DNA of 17,998 nucleotides from Proteobacteria bacterium UBA2996 (lineage in GTDB: Bacteria > Pseudomonadota > Gammaproteobacteria > Arenicellales > UBA868). Below the pieces are notes generated by a model. It was not told the DNA's origin, did not search any database, and worked only from the letters and a program-made list of their open reading frames with translations. The first letter of the stretch is position 1. Each line of letters begins with the position of its first letter. The position numbers and the translations under genes were made by a program. The stretch is from NCBI GenBank assembly GCA_002346525.1, contig DDZY01000033.1, positions 1 to 17,998 of the forward strand, read 5' to 3'. Below, piece after piece: positions 1 to 8,506 of this stretch.

Positions 1-222
1 ATTGATCCCGAGGAATGTATCGACTGCAGTCTCTGTGAGCCAGAGTGTCCGGTAAATGCGATTTATGCGGAAGAAGACCTTCCCGAGGAACAGCAGGAGT
101 TTATGGCACTTAACGCCGAACTGTCACAGCAATGGCCGGTCATTACTGAGATGAAACCGCCTCCCGACGATGCGGAGGACTGGAAGGAAGTCTCCGGCAA
201 GCTGGAGCATCTGGAGCGCTGA
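1..222 (+). CDS. fdxA: 7Fe/8Fe ferredoxin FdxA, C-terminal part
   Basis: The reading frame is open from the first base and ends at a TGA at 220-222, giving 73 residues; the start lies outside the window. The visible cysteine pattern C-x2-C-x2-C-x3-C-P (residues 6, 9, 12, 16) is a [4Fe-4S] ligand set. The tail, with motifs LNAELSQQWP, DAEDW and GKLEHLER, is the standard C-terminus of Azotobacter-type ferredoxin I, a soluble low-potential electron carrier of about 107 residues with one 3Fe and one 4Fe cluster. The missing N-terminal third should carry the other cluster. It converges on pgpA with a 42-base gap that holds no clear terminator. Identity is near certain; its redox partner cannot be told from here. 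Confidence 0.95.
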   Translation: MDPEECIDCSLCEPECPVNAIYAEEDLPEEQQEFMALNAELSQQWPVITEMKPPPDDAEDWKEVSGKLEHLER

Positions 223-264
223 TCCAGGCACCCTGCGTCCTTGCTGACCTCGATACTGATTCCG

Positions 265-744
265 CTAGACACTCACTCCGAGGACGCGGAACAACAGCTG
301 AAGCACCAGATTGGTGCCAAGCCCGGCGAGGACATCGTCCAGTACGATGCCCAACCCCCCTTTGATCTGGCGATCTGCGGTTGAAATGGGCGGGGGTTTA
401 ACAATATCCAGAATCCGAAATACGCAAAAGCCAACGACTAACGCCAGTCCACTTGGCGGCACCAGGGCAAACGCCACCAGCACACCGGCAATCTCGTCTA
501 TCACAATACGCGGATCATCAGCAACGCCAAGACTTTCCGCGCTGCGCCCGGCAATCCAAACGGCAGACAGAATGATGACAGCCGTCAGAGCAAGGTAAAT
601 CCCGTTCCCCCCCTGCCAGAACACCCAAACGAGTAACAGGCCAGGCAGCGTTCCGAAAGTACCCGGCGCAAACGGAATACGACCCAGTCCTAAACCCTGC
701 CCCAAGAGCAGTATGATCTGATCAGAACGGCGCCTGGCCTTCAT
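265..744 (-). CDS. pgpA: Phosphatidylglycerophosphatase A
   Basis: Inner-membrane phosphatase that removes phosphate from phosphatidylglycerophosphate to give phosphatidylglycerol. Family motifs are visible: PFAPGTFGT near the N-terminus, IDEIAGV, FRILDIVKPPP and GGLGIVLDDVLAG, separated by hydrophobic segments. The length of about 159 residues matches the family (E. coli about 170). It is the last gene of the long minus-strand run and follows thiL, as in E. coli. The start is uncertain: ATG at 744 lies 5 bases after the thiL stop, while an in-frame TTG at 762 would overlap thiL by 13 bases and add six residues. Neither has a good ribosome binding site, so translational coupling to thiL is likely. 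I prefer the ATG. Confidence 0.93.
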   Translation of the reverse strand: MKARRRSDQIILLLGQGLGLGRIPFAPGTFGTLPGLLLVWVFWQGGNGIYLALTAVIILSAVWIAGRSAESLGVADDPRIVIDEIAGVLVAFALVPPSGLALVVGFCVFRILDIVKPPPISTADRQIKGGLGIVLDDVLAGLGTNLVLQLLFRVLGVSV

Positions 745-749
745 GATAT

Positions 750-1700
750 TTATCTGGGCCAAACGTGCTGGTAGCCCGGCGACACGGTATCCAGATTTAT
801 CTCGCTACCGTGAATGGAGCAGCCGCCGTGCTCTGTGATCCGACCAATCCAAAACAAGTCCTGATCAAGCCGATGTCCTGTCGCCAGTATCTCCTGATGC
901 CTTTTTTCCGGAGCAGTAAAGCAAAGCTCGTAATCGTCGCCACCTCCGAGCGCAAGTTCTAGCGCCCCCTGGTACCCCAGCAGTGCAACGGCTTGTTTGA
1001 ACAAAGGCAATTTGTCTGCCTCGATCTCGGCACCAAGATTCCCGCTTGCTTTCAGTATATGACCCAAATCGGCCAGCAGCCCGTCGGAAACATCGATAGC
1101 GCTATGCGCAATTGAACCAAGGGCTGCCCCCAACGCAGTCCGCGGCTGCGGCCAGCACAAAGCGCGGTGAAGAGCTGAATCCGCATACGCTTCAGTTGAA
1201 GACAGTGCCGCGGCTGCGCCTCCAATCGGTCCGCTCAGATATACAAAATCACCCGGCCTCGCCCCGGCTCGTCGAAGGACTCCTTCGGCCTCAACTTCAC
1301 CACCGACTGTCACAGAAACGGCTAACGGCCCAGTGGTTGTGTCCCCTCCGATCAGAGCCACTTCGTGCCGGCCAGCCAACTCAAAGAATCCATGGGCAAA
1401 ACCATTCAGCCAGTTCTGATTCATCTCAGAAAGGGTAAGGCTTAAAGTCGCCCAACGCGGCACTGCCCCCATTGCTGCGATGTCGCTCAAGTTCACCGCG
1501 AGGGCGCGATGCCCGATTGAGTCGGCGGGTTGCGACTCAAGAAAATGCACGTCCGCAACCAGTGTATCCATGACGACGACAGCCTGTTTGCCGGCTGTCA
1601 CGTTGATGACGGCGCCATCATCTCCAATACCGATGGCGACCTGTGAGGTAGATTCTTCCGGACCATGGAAGATCTGATCAATCAGCTCAAACTCGTCCAT
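750..1700 (-). CDS. thiL: Thiamine-monophosphate kinase
   Basis: ATP-dependent kinase converting thiamine monophosphate to thiamine diphosphate, the final step of cofactor synthesis, in the cytoplasm. It is 316 residues, within the usual range of about 310-330. Motifs of the PurM/ThiL fold are seen: GIGDDGAVI near residue 25 (nucleotide and metal binding), VNLSDIAAMGA near 70, GGDTTTGP near 118, DVSDGLLADLGH near 203 and GGGDDYELCF near 252. The ATG at 1700 lies 14 bases after the nusB stop. Gene order nusB-thiL-pgpA is conserved in Gammaproteobacteria and supports the call. Confidence 0.96.
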   Translation of the reverse strand: MDEFELIDQIFHGPEESTSQVAIGIGDDGAVINVTAGKQAVVVMDTLVADVHFLESQPADSIGHRALAVNLSDIAAMGAVPRWATLSLTLSEMNQNWLNGFAHGFFELAGRHEVALIGGDTTTGPLAVSVTVGGEVEAEGVLRRAGARPGDFVYLSGPIGGAAAALSSTEAYADSALHRALCWPQPRTALGAALGSIAHSAIDVSDGLLADLGHILKASGNLGAEIEADKLPLFKQAVALLGYQGALELALGGGDDYELCFTAPEKRHQEILATGHRLDQDLFWIGRITEHGGCSIHGSEINLDTVSPGYQHVWPR

Positions 1701-1714
1701 GGGGCGATTAAAGG

Positions 1715-2128
1715 CTAGACGTCTCTGGGCTCACCAGCCAGACGATCCAGAACCCCGTTCACGAATTTGAAACTGTCAGTCGCGCCAAAAAGATGTGCTA
1801 TCTCTATAGCCTCATTGATGGCAACGCCGTTAGGAATATCTGGACGAAACAGGATCTCGTAAGCACCGATCAGCAGGATCGCGTGCTCCACCGGATCCAG
1901 TTGACTTAAGGGGCGCTCAATCATCCCATGGAGCCTTTGTTCAAGAGCATCCCGCTTTTCCGGTACTGCCGCGATCAAGTGCCTAAAGTAGGAAATATCC
2001 GAATCTCTCAGCCCATCATCACTGATGAAGGCAGATTCTATTTCTGCGGTGGGCTGTCCCGTCATCATCCACTGATATAGAGCCTGAGCAGCGCAGCGAC
2101 GAGCAAGATGGCGGCTGACCGAGGCCAA
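1715..2128 (-). CDS. nusB: Transcription antitermination factor NusB
   Basis: All-helical RNA-binding factor that, with NusE (S10), recognises boxA and supports antitermination of rRNA transcription. Residues match NusB throughout: RRCAAQALYQW at the N-terminus, SQLDPVEHAILLIGAYEI in the middle, and GVAINEAIEIAHLFG followed by FKFVNGVLDRLA at the end. The frame stays open upstream to 2338, but that stretch is antiparallel to nothing and simply reads the end of ribBX in another frame. The best start is TTG at 2128, which gives 137 residues (E. coli 139). It begins two bases from the last base of the ribBX TGA (2130-2132), so reinitiation after ribBX is likely. A CTG at 2137 is a less likely alternative. 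Confidence 0.92.
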   Translation of the reverse strand: MASVSRHLARRCAAQALYQWMMTGQPTAEIESAFISDDGLRDSDISYFRHLIAAVPEKRDALEQRLHGMIERPLSQLDPVEHAILLIGAYEILFRPDIPNGVAINEAIEIAHLFGATDSFKFVNGVLDRLAGEPRDV

Positions 2129-2129
2129 T

Positions 2130-3248
2130 TCAGTCAGCTCGAGAACCGGGAAGATACTCAAGCACCTCCAAACCAAAGCCGGAGAGCGCATGGGTCCGAA
2201 GCGGAGTCCCCAGGACCCGGACTTTGCCAGCGCCGAGGTCAGACAGGATCTGACTGCCTGCACCGAGCATACGCAATTCACGCTCTTTCCCATCGGTCGC
2301 CGACTCGCCGCGGACCCGGCGGTCCAACTGCGCGGCATCTTCCGAGTAAGTCAAAAGGACCAACACCCCGGAAGGCTCCTGTGCGATTCTTTCCAGTGCT
2401 GAGTCCACACTCCAGCTTTGTGCCTCGCGCGCTTCAGCAAGCATGTCAAAAGCGCCGCGATGTGTGTGAACACGAACCACAGCAGGCGTCTGAGGCTCAA
2501 TCGTCCCGCGCACAAGCGCCATGTGAACCTGCTGGAGCTCTCCATCCTCATAGATCACTGCCCGAAAGTCGCCATGCCGGGTACTGACAATATTCTCGGA
2601 AATTCGCCAAACAGTCGGTTCGGTGCGCATACGATAACGGATAAGGTCTGCAATGGTGCCCAGCTTCAAGCCATGCGCACGACCGAATTCAAGCAAATCA
2701 GGAAGCCGGGCCATGGTGCCATCCGGATTCAGGATCTCACAGATTACGCTGGCTGGCTCAATCCCTGCCAGACGCGCTAGATCCACTCCCGCTTCAGTGT
2801 GCCCTGCCCGGGTCAGCACTCCTCCGGGTTGCGCCATGATGGGGAAAACGTGCCCGGGACTCACGATGTCCTCCCCGGTCGCATTCTCACTGACCGCAGT
2901 CCGAATGGTATGGGCACGGTCGGCGGCAGAGATACCGGTACTGACCCCATCTGCGGCCTCGATTGATACCGTAAAGTTGGTCGAATAACGCGCATTATTG
3001 TCGTTGACCATTAAGGGCAGCTTCAGATGACGGCAGCGCTCTTCTGTCAGGGTCAGGCAGATCAGGCCCCGGCCCTGGGCCGCCATGAAATTGATGTCCT
3101 CAGCCGTCACAAACCCTGCGCCGATGACAAGATCGCCCTCATTCTCCCGATCCTCATCATCGACAAGGATAACCATCTTGCCGTCCCGATAATCCTGAAG
3201 CACTTCTTCGATCGGGCTGACACCATGGTTGTTGTCGGTCTCGCTCAT
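2130..3248 (-). CDS. ribB: 3,4-dihydroxy-2-butanone 4-phosphate synthase with degenerate GTP cyclohydrolase II-like domain (RibBX type)
   Basis: 372 residues. Residues 1 to about 205 are a complete RibB domain, which makes the four-carbon unit for lumazine from ribulose 5-phosphate: DDEDRENEGDLV (30-41) carries the metal-binding acidic loop and GHTEAGVDLARLAG (149-162) the catalytic region. Residues about 206-372 align in layout with RibA, but the zinc-binding region that should read S-E-C-x10-C-D-C-G is replaced by HTHRGAFDMLAEARE (261-275). The domain has no cysteine at all, and the R-G-I-G-L motif is missing. It is therefore not expected to be a working GTP cyclohydrolase II. This matches the RibBX variant known from Proteobacteria. 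The ATG at 3248 is preceded by an AAGG element. It lies 87 bases after ribE and overlaps nothing upstream. Confidence 0.93.
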   Translation of the reverse strand: MSETDNNHGVSPIEEVLQDYRDGKMVILVDDEDRENEGDLVIGAGFVTAEDINFMAAQGRGLICLTLTEERCRHLKLPLMVNDNNARYSTNFTVSIEAADGVSTGISAADRAHTIRTAVSENATGEDIVSPGHVFPIMAQPGGVLTRAGHTEAGVDLARLAGIEPASVICEILNPDGTMARLPDLLEFGRAHGLKLGTIADLIRYRMRTEPTVWRISENIVSTRHGDFRAVIYEDGELQQVHMALVRGTIEPQTPAVVRVHTHRGAFDMLAEAREAQSWSVDSALERIAQEPSGVLVLLTYSEDAAQLDRRVRGESATDGKERELRMLGAGSQILSDLGAGKVRVLGTPLRTHALSGFGLEVLEYLPGSRAD

Positions 3249-3335
3249 TCTTAAACCTTATTCCTGTCGCACACGGCTAACTGTCAGGACTCCTATCCTC
3301 GTGAAAGCCTAACTCGGGCGCCTTCCCCTCTTTCT

Positions 3336-3941
3336 TCAACTGCATTCCTGCATACGTTTCAGATAACGGGCCACCATGTCTACTTCGAGATGAACACTGT
3401 CTTCTGTTGTCAGCCGCCCAAGTGTTGTGACGCTGAGAGTATGAGGTACGAGGTTTACATCAAACATCACTGCAGCTTGTGAATCCGTGACCCCATTTAC
3501 CGTCAGACTGACACCGTCGAGGGTGACAGAGCCCTTTTCCGCGATAAAGTCCGCCACCTTACGCGATCCGGAAAACCGCATTCGGGTTGACCGGGCTGAG
3601 GCCTCCGACTCTATCAGGGTGGCCCATCCATCAACATGTCCACTAACCAGATGCCCCCCGAACCGATCCTGGGCACTCATCGCCAACTCCAGGTTGACAC
3701 CGTCACCAGGCTGCCAGCTTCCGATCAGCGTCCTTGAGAGCGTCTCTTTTGACACATCAAAAGAGAGACAACCCGATTCAATGCTCACGGCGGTCAGGCA
3801 AACGCCTGCCACAGCAATACTGTCACCGAGTTCTACAAGCTTCGTATCGAGGGCGTTCGGCCGGATTCCGATCACAAGATCGCCTTCGCGAGACGCTAGA
3901 GATTCAATCGTCCCAACGTCCTGTACGATTCCGGTAAACAT
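3336..3941 (-). CDS. ribE: Riboflavin synthase, alpha subunit
   Basis: Cytoplasmic trimeric enzyme that dismutates two 6,7-dimethyl-8-ribityllumazine molecules into riboflavin and the pyrimidine precursor. The 201 residues form the usual two lumazine-binding barrels. Barrel one starts with the family signature MFTGIVQ and contains VAGVCLTAV and the FDVSKETL stretch. Barrel two contains GGHLVSGHVDG (near 94-104) and GSVTLDGVSLTVNGV (near 136-150). Its ATG shares its first base with the last base of the ribD stop (TAATG), indicating translational coupling. Naming note: this is riboflavin synthase (ribC in older E. coli naming), not lumazine synthase. Confidence 0.96.
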   Translation of the reverse strand: MFTGIVQDVGTIESLASREGDLVIGIRPNALDTKLVELGDSIAVAGVCLTAVSIESGCLSFDVSKETLSRTLIGSWQPGDGVNLELAMSAQDRFGGHLVSGHVDGWATLIESEASARSTRMRFSGSRKVADFIAEKGSVTLDGVSLTVNGVTDSQAAVMFDVNLVPHTLSVTTLGRLTTEDSVHLEVDMVARYLKRMQECS

Positions 3942-5047
3942 TACTTACCCTCGCGCGACGGAATATAAATGAGTCGCAAGTCCCGCCCAATTCTGGAAAC
4001 GTCCTTCAACTCAAACTCGACGCGATCGTCGATAGACCGAATACCGCGCATGACGAACATACCTCTGCCGCCAGAGCCGAGCATATCGGGCGACTGGTAT
4101 ACCCAGATTTCATCCACCAAGCCGCGGGAAACAAAAGCTCCCGCCACACCCGCTCCCGCTTCGACCAACACCTCATTACAGGAGCGCGCTGCGAGAATAT
4201 TCAGCACCCCAGCAACATCGACCCGACCATCTTCTCCAGCAAGGCATAACTGTTCCGTTCTCGCATCAAATCCGTAGCCTTCATCGTTTTCACGGCTCGT
4301 GATAACGAGCACATCTCCGGGTTCGGAAAAAAGACGGGCATCCGGATCCAGTTGACTGTTCCCGTCCAGCACTACGCGCAGGGGCTGCACCACATCCTCA
4401 TCAACCCGCGCATTGAGACGGGGGTCATCCTCCCTGACAGTACCGATCCCGGTCACAATAGCGCAGCTTCTTGCTCTCAGCGCGTGCACCTCTGCCCGCG
4501 CGGCCTCTCCCGTAATCCATTGGCTGCTACCGTCATTTGCGGCAGTTCTACCGTCCATCGTAGCCGCCACCTTGAGCCTGACGAGAGGACGTCCACTTGC
4601 CATCCTCTTGCAAAAGCCTGCATTCAGTTCAACTGCTCCACAGTCTTTCTCGGAGATTTCTGCCTCAATACCAGCCGAACGAAGCATCTCGATGCCCCGG
4701 CCTGCAACTTGCGGGTTCGGATCAATCATTGCCGCGACAACCCGCTTGACCCCGGCATCTACCAGCGCTTCGGCACAAGGTCCTGTGCGTCCGGTGTGTG
4801 CACACGGCTCAAGACTGACAAATATCTCACTTCCCTTCGCCCGCTCACCAGCGGCAGAAAGAGCGTGAATCTCCGCATGAGATTCCCCCGCCCGCTCATG
4901 CCACCCCTCGCCGACAATCTCGTCACCCTGGACAACGACGCAGCCCACTCGGGGGTTGGGCTTCGTCGTATAAAGGCCATTTTTAGCAAGATCGACCGCT
5001 CGGGCGATAAAACGATGATCTCGGTCTGACTCGACGGGCATGCTCAT
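3941..5047 (-). CDS. ribD: Bifunctional diaminohydroxyphosphoribosylaminopyrimidine deaminase / 5-amino-6-(5-phosphoribosylamino)uracil reductase
   Basis: Carries out the second and third steps of riboflavin synthesis. It has 368 residues. The N-terminal cytidine-deaminase-type domain has the zinc site HAE (57-59) and PCAHTGRTGPC (81-91, cysteines 82 and 91). The C-terminal half is the NADPH-dependent reductase domain, with RPLVRLKVAATMDGR followed by SQWITG, and ending in a typical reductase tail. The start codon overlaps the nrdR stop by four bases (ATGA at 5044-5047), and the stop overlaps ribE by one base. A second in-frame ATG lies two codons in and would change little. Confidence 0.96.
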   Translation of the reverse strand: MSMPVESDRDHRFIARAVDLAKNGLYTTKPNPRVGCVVVQGDEIVGEGWHERAGESHAEIHALSAAGERAKGSEIFVSLEPCAHTGRTGPCAEALVDAGVKRVVAAMIDPNPQVAGRGIEMLRSAGIEAEISEKDCGAVELNAGFCKRMASGRPLVRLKVAATMDGRTAANDGSSQWITGEAARAEVHALRARSCAIVTGIGTVREDDPRLNARVDEDVVQPLRVVLDGNSQLDPDARLFSEPGDVLVITSRENDEGYGFDARTEQLCLAGEDGRVDVAGVLNILAARSCNEVLVEAGAGVAGAFVSRGLVDEIWVYQSPDMLGSGGRGMFVMRGIRSIDDRVEFELKDVSRIGRDLRLIYIPSREGK

Positions 5048-5562
5048 TTCTTACGGCCTGATTTGGGTTCCACCAGAAGTGACAACTGGGTGACGTTGGT
5101 CGGGGCGGCTCGATCCTTTCGCAGTCGGTCGATCTCTTTACTGAAAGCCGCCACATCCTCAAAACTGCGGTAAACGGACGCATAACGCACATAGGCGATT
5201 TCATCGATCTGAGGAAGGAGGCTCATCACAATCTCTCCGATCGCAGCGGATCGCACCTCTGGCTCGCCGGTTAACTGGATCTCGCGACTGACGTCGTTGA
5301 TCAGGGCATCCACCTGATCAAGCCCTACAGGCCGCTTCTCCAAAGCACGAAGCAATCCCCGGCGAAGTTTTTCTTCATCCCAGGCCTCCCGCCGGCCATC
5401 ACTCTTGACGACTCTCGGCTGTTCACGCTCAAAACGTTCAAACGTCGTAAAGCGATGACTGCACGCCTGGCACTCCCTACGCCGTCGCACAGTCTCACCG
5501 GCGTTGCCCAACCGTGAGTCAATCACACGGGTATCGTCGCTGGAACAGGCGGGGCAACGCAT
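5044..5562 (-). CDS. nrdR: Transcriptional repressor NrdR
   Basis: Zinc-finger and ATP-cone repressor of ribonucleotide reductase operons, responsive to dATP/ATP. The zinc ribbon is intact (Cys 3, 6, 31, 34; MRCPACSSDD ... RRRRECQAC), followed by the ATP-cone (PRVVKSDGRREAW, LLRALEKRPV, YVRYASVYRSFEDV). It has 172 residues, about 20 more than E. coli NrdR, because of a polar tail after residue 149. The frame stays open to 5652, but the first 30 codons there overlap secF and lack similarity. ATG at 5562 gives the family N-terminus and has AAAGG six bases upstream. Placement just before ribD is the usual one. Confidence 0.95.
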   Translation of the reverse strand: MRCPACSSDDTRVIDSRLGNAGETVRRRRECQACSHRFTTFERFEREQPRVVKSDGRREAWDEEKLRRGLLRALEKRPVGLDQVDALINDVSREIQLTGEPEVRSAAIGEIVMSLLPQIDEIAYVRYASVYRSFEDVAAFSKEIDRLRKDRAAPTNVTQLSLLVEPKSGRKK

Positions 5563-5590
5563 AGCAGGCCTTTCAGGCGCCGCAACAGGC

Positions 5591-6604
5591 CTAAGGAGCC
5601 GGGTCGCCCTCCGCTTCCGCACCTTCCTTGGCCACAGGGAGCATATCCTCACGGGAGATGCCTAAGACCAAGACGGCGGGGCTGGCGACAAAAATTGAAG
5701 AATAGGTTCCGATCAACACGCCAATCAGCAGTGCGATGGCGAACCCTTTAATGATCTCGCCACCGGCCAGCAGCAGAGTCAATACAACCAGCAGGGTGGT
5801 CACGGAAGTCAGCACGGTACGCGGCAACGTTTCGTTAACTGAGCGATTCATGATCTCAAGGACTGAGCCTTTACGCATCTTCCGGAAGTTATCCCGGATG
5901 CGGTCGAACACGACGATTGTGTCGTTTAATGAATAGCCAATCACCGCCAGAACGGCTGCGAGAACCGGCAATGAAAACTCGATCGCGAGAACAGAAAAAA
6001 TGCCCAGCGTGATCAGGACATCATGCACTAGGGCAATAACGGCTCCCACCGCGAAACGCCATTCAAACCTGAACGCGACGTAGATGAGGATACCAATCAA
6101 CGCATACAGCATCGCGAGTCCACCCTTCTCTGTCAATTCGCCACCCACCTGAGGACCAACAAACTCGACGCGGCGCATCTGGATCTGACAATCCCTAACA
6201 CCTCCCCCGGTTGCGGTACATTGCTGTAACCCGCCCTGTGCGCCCTCAGTTAAGGTTTCCCCGACGGCGATCCTCAGAGCACTGACGACATCGCTACTCT
6301 GTTCAGATGCCGCTTTATCGGCACTCACCGGCAACCGAACCAGAATATCCCTCGAGGTGCCGAAGTACTGGACGATGGCATCATCAATTCCGGCTTCTTT
6401 TAGCGTTGATCGAATCACAACCGGATCGGCCGACTGTAAATACTCGAGTTCCACCAGAGTGCCGCCGGTGAAATCGATTCCAAAATTCAGGCCTCGAACG
6501 CCGAGCGAGCCAATACTTGCTACCAGAAGCACAGCGGACAACATCCATGCGCCCCGGCGCTTACCGAGAAAATCAAACTGGGTGACTTGCTTAAAAATCC
6601 GCAT
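5591..6604 (-). CDS. secF: Protein translocase subunit SecF
   Basis: Inner-membrane partner of SecD; the pair uses the proton-motive force to pull exported proteins through SecYEG. 337 residues with the usual plan: first transmembrane segment near 18-38 followed by LNFGIDFTGGTLVELEY (family motif), a periplasmic domain, then five membrane segments from about residue 165. GYSLNDTIVVFDRIRDN near 223-239 is the conserved SecF signature in the membrane domain. The start lies 11 bases after secD and the stop 28 bases before nrdR. The cysteine pair in the periplasmic part (QQCTATGGGVRDCQI) is a small local feature I do not recall as family-wide. Confidence 0.96.
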   Translation of the reverse strand: MRIFKQVTQFDFLGKRRGAWMLSAVLLVASIGSLGVRGLNFGIDFTGGTLVELEYLQSADPVVIRSTLKEAGIDDAIVQYFGTSRDILVRLPVSADKAASEQSSDVVSALRIAVGETLTEGAQGGLQQCTATGGGVRDCQIQMRRVEFVGPQVGGELTEKGGLAMLYALIGILIYVAFRFEWRFAVGAVIALVHDVLITLGIFSVLAIEFSLPVLAAVLAVIGYSLNDTIVVFDRIRDNFRKMRKGSVLEIMNRSVNETLPRTVLTSVTTLLVVLTLLLAGGEIIKGFAIALLIGVLIGTYSSIFVASPAVLVLGISREDMLPVAKEGAEAEGDPAP

Positions 6605-6615
6605 TGCTTGAGCCG

Positions 6616-8502
6616 TTAGATTGCCAGGGACTTAACGCGCTTGCCGCCATACAGGTAGTTCACCAAGGCGCGGGTCACCACGATCGCCGTAAACATTGAC
6701 GTGATAATCCCAATACTGAGGGTGACAGCAAATCCCTTGATGGGGCCGGTTCCAAAGTTAAACAGCACGATGGCGGCGATCAAGGTAGTGATGTTCGCAT
6801 CGACAATGGTCGAAAGTGCCCGCTGATACCCGGTATGGATGCTTGCCTGAGGCGTCGAACCATTTTGAATCTCCTCCCTGATGCGTTCGAAAATAAGGAC
6901 GTTCGCGTCCACCGCCATCCCCACCGTGAGTACGATGCCCGCAACGCCCGGAAGCGTGAGGGTGGCCTGCAGCATGGAAAGGACTGCGACGATCAGAACG
7001 AGGTTGAGCGCGAGGGCAACATTGGCAAATACGCCAAAGACCCGGTAATAGATCATCATAAAAATCAGCACAAGAATGAAGCCGACCATGACCGATCTGA
7101 ATCCCTGGTCGATATTGGCCTGACCCAGGCTTGGGCCCACGGTCCTCTCCTCAATAATCTCCACCGGGGCTGCGAGCGATCCCGCCCGCAACATCAGTGC
7201 GAGATCACGGGCCTCATCTACGCTATCCAGACCTTCGATCTGGAATCGCTTGCCTAATTGATCTCGAATGACGGGCGCAGTGATGACTTCCTCAATGCGT
7301 TGCTGGGTGCGCATGACACGGCCTTGATCGTCTTTCATCGGCAGCCCATCCGCATCGGTGCGAATGGTTGACCGATTCTCGATATACAACACGGCCATCC
7401 GTTTGCCGATGTTCTTGCCGGTCACCTTCTGATTAATTCGTGCCCCAATCGCATCCAGAGTAATACTCACGATCGGACCACCACTCTGTGTGTCTATGCT
7501 TGCCGCCGCATCAACAATATTCTCTCCAGAATAGATCACGCGCTTCTCGAGCAGAATCGGTCGATCATCCCGGAACCGGTAAATCTTTGATCCTGGCGGC
7601 ACCTTGCCGCCCAGAGCCGCCTCAAGACTATGTTCTTCATCGACCATCATCATCTCAAGCGTAGCGGTCCGCCCGAGGATACGTTTGGCGCGAGCGGTGT
7701 CCTGAACCCCCGGCAACTGCACGACGATCCGACGATCCCCTTGCCGCTGAACCACGGGCTCTGCCACGCCGAGTTCGTCGACGCGGTTACGTAAGGCGGT
7801 CACGTTCTGCTCGAGTGCAAACTTGAACAGCTGGTCAATTTCTGTTTCCGCCAGTTTCGCGCTGAGGTCTTCATCTGAGCCTGTACCTTCCGCGTTCACC
7901 ACCAATCCAGGCAGTTCTTTGCGGATCGTTTTCAGCGCTTCCTCTGCTGTATCGGCAGAGCGAAGCGTAATCTTGATGCCGCCAGCGCCGTCGCGGGCAA
8001 TACCACGATATCGGATCTTGGCCTCTCGCAGTGTCGACCGAAGATCTGCGACATACCGATCCTCCGCGCGCCTCTGCGCAGTCGCCATATCCACCTCTAG
8101 CAGGAAATGCACTCCTCCCCGAAGATCCAGACCAAGATACATCGGCAGAGCCCCGGCGTTTGAGAGCCATTGGGGCGCTGCGGGCAGAAGCGTCAGCGCG
8201 ATGGTATACCCGGTCGGCAGGCGTGCCTCCAGCATGTCTCTCGCCTGCAGTTGCGCATCGGTCGTGCCGAAACGGATCCGGATACCCGAGTCGTCTAGCG
8301 ATACAGAGTCATACGCAAGGCCGACCTCGTCCAATACGGCCTGGACCTCTTGGAACTGTTCTGCGCCAAGACTGCCGCCCCGCGCCCCGCGCAGTTGAAT
8401 GCCGGGATCGTCGCCGAAAATATTGGGCAGCGCATAGAACGCACCTGGCACGATAACGACCGCGATGATCAGCCATTTCCACCACGGCGTGTGATTGCGC
8501 AT
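6616..8502 (-). CDS. secD: Protein translocase subunit SecD
   Basis: Large subunit of the SecDF accessory complex. It has 628 residues from the ATG at 8502. The N-terminal membrane segment (about 9-27) is followed by PGIQLRGARGG, a long periplasmic part with YLGLDLRGGVHFLLEVD near 122-138, and then five membrane segments. The TVGMAVDANVLIFERIREE signature lies in the membrane domain and FGTGPIKGFAVTLSIGI in a later segment. The frame is open to 8601, but the extra 33 codons overlap yajC and carry no export or membrane character. ATG 8502 lies four bases after the yajC stop. Confidence 0.96.
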   Translation of the reverse strand: MRNHTPWWKWLIIAVVIVPGAFYALPNIFGDDPGIQLRGARGGSLGAEQFQEVQAVLDEVGLAYDSVSLDDSGIRIRFGTTDAQLQARDMLEARLPTGYTIALTLLPAAPQWLSNAGALPMYLGLDLRGGVHFLLEVDMATAQRRAEDRYVADLRSTLREAKIRYRGIARDGAGGIKITLRSADTAEEALKTIRKELPGLVVNAEGTGSDEDLSAKLAETEIDQLFKFALEQNVTALRNRVDELGVAEPVVQRQGDRRIVVQLPGVQDTARAKRILGRTATLEMMMVDEEHSLEAALGGKVPPGSKIYRFRDDRPILLEKRVIYSGENIVDAAASIDTQSGGPIVSITLDAIGARINQKVTGKNIGKRMAVLYIENRSTIRTDADGLPMKDDQGRVMRTQQRIEEVITAPVIRDQLGKRFQIEGLDSVDEARDLALMLRAGSLAAPVEIIEERTVGPSLGQANIDQGFRSVMVGFILVLIFMMIYYRVFGVFANVALALNLVLIVAVLSMLQATLTLPGVAGIVLTVGMAVDANVLIFERIREEIQNGSTPQASIHTGYQRALSTIVDANITTLIAAIVLFNFGTGPIKGFAVTLSIGIITSMFTAIVVTRALVNYLYGGKRVKSLAI

Positions 8503-8506
8503 CGAC

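Noticed and set aside
223..264. Terminator between fdxA and pgpA
   Set aside because: No stem with U-run is seen in the 42 bases on either strand.
2129..2338. Upstream extension of the nusB frame to ATG 2338
   Set aside because: It reads the end of ribBX in another frame, has no NusB similarity, and NusB of normal length starts at TTG 2128.
3249..3335. FMN riboswitch ahead of ribBX
   Set aside because: The gap is only 87 bases, shorter than an RFN element, and the conserved RFN helices are not seen.
5563..5652. Upstream extension of the nrdR frame into secF
   Set aside because: The Arg-rich 30 codons overlap the secF end; the zinc-ribbon N-terminus and a ribosome binding site fit ATG 5562.
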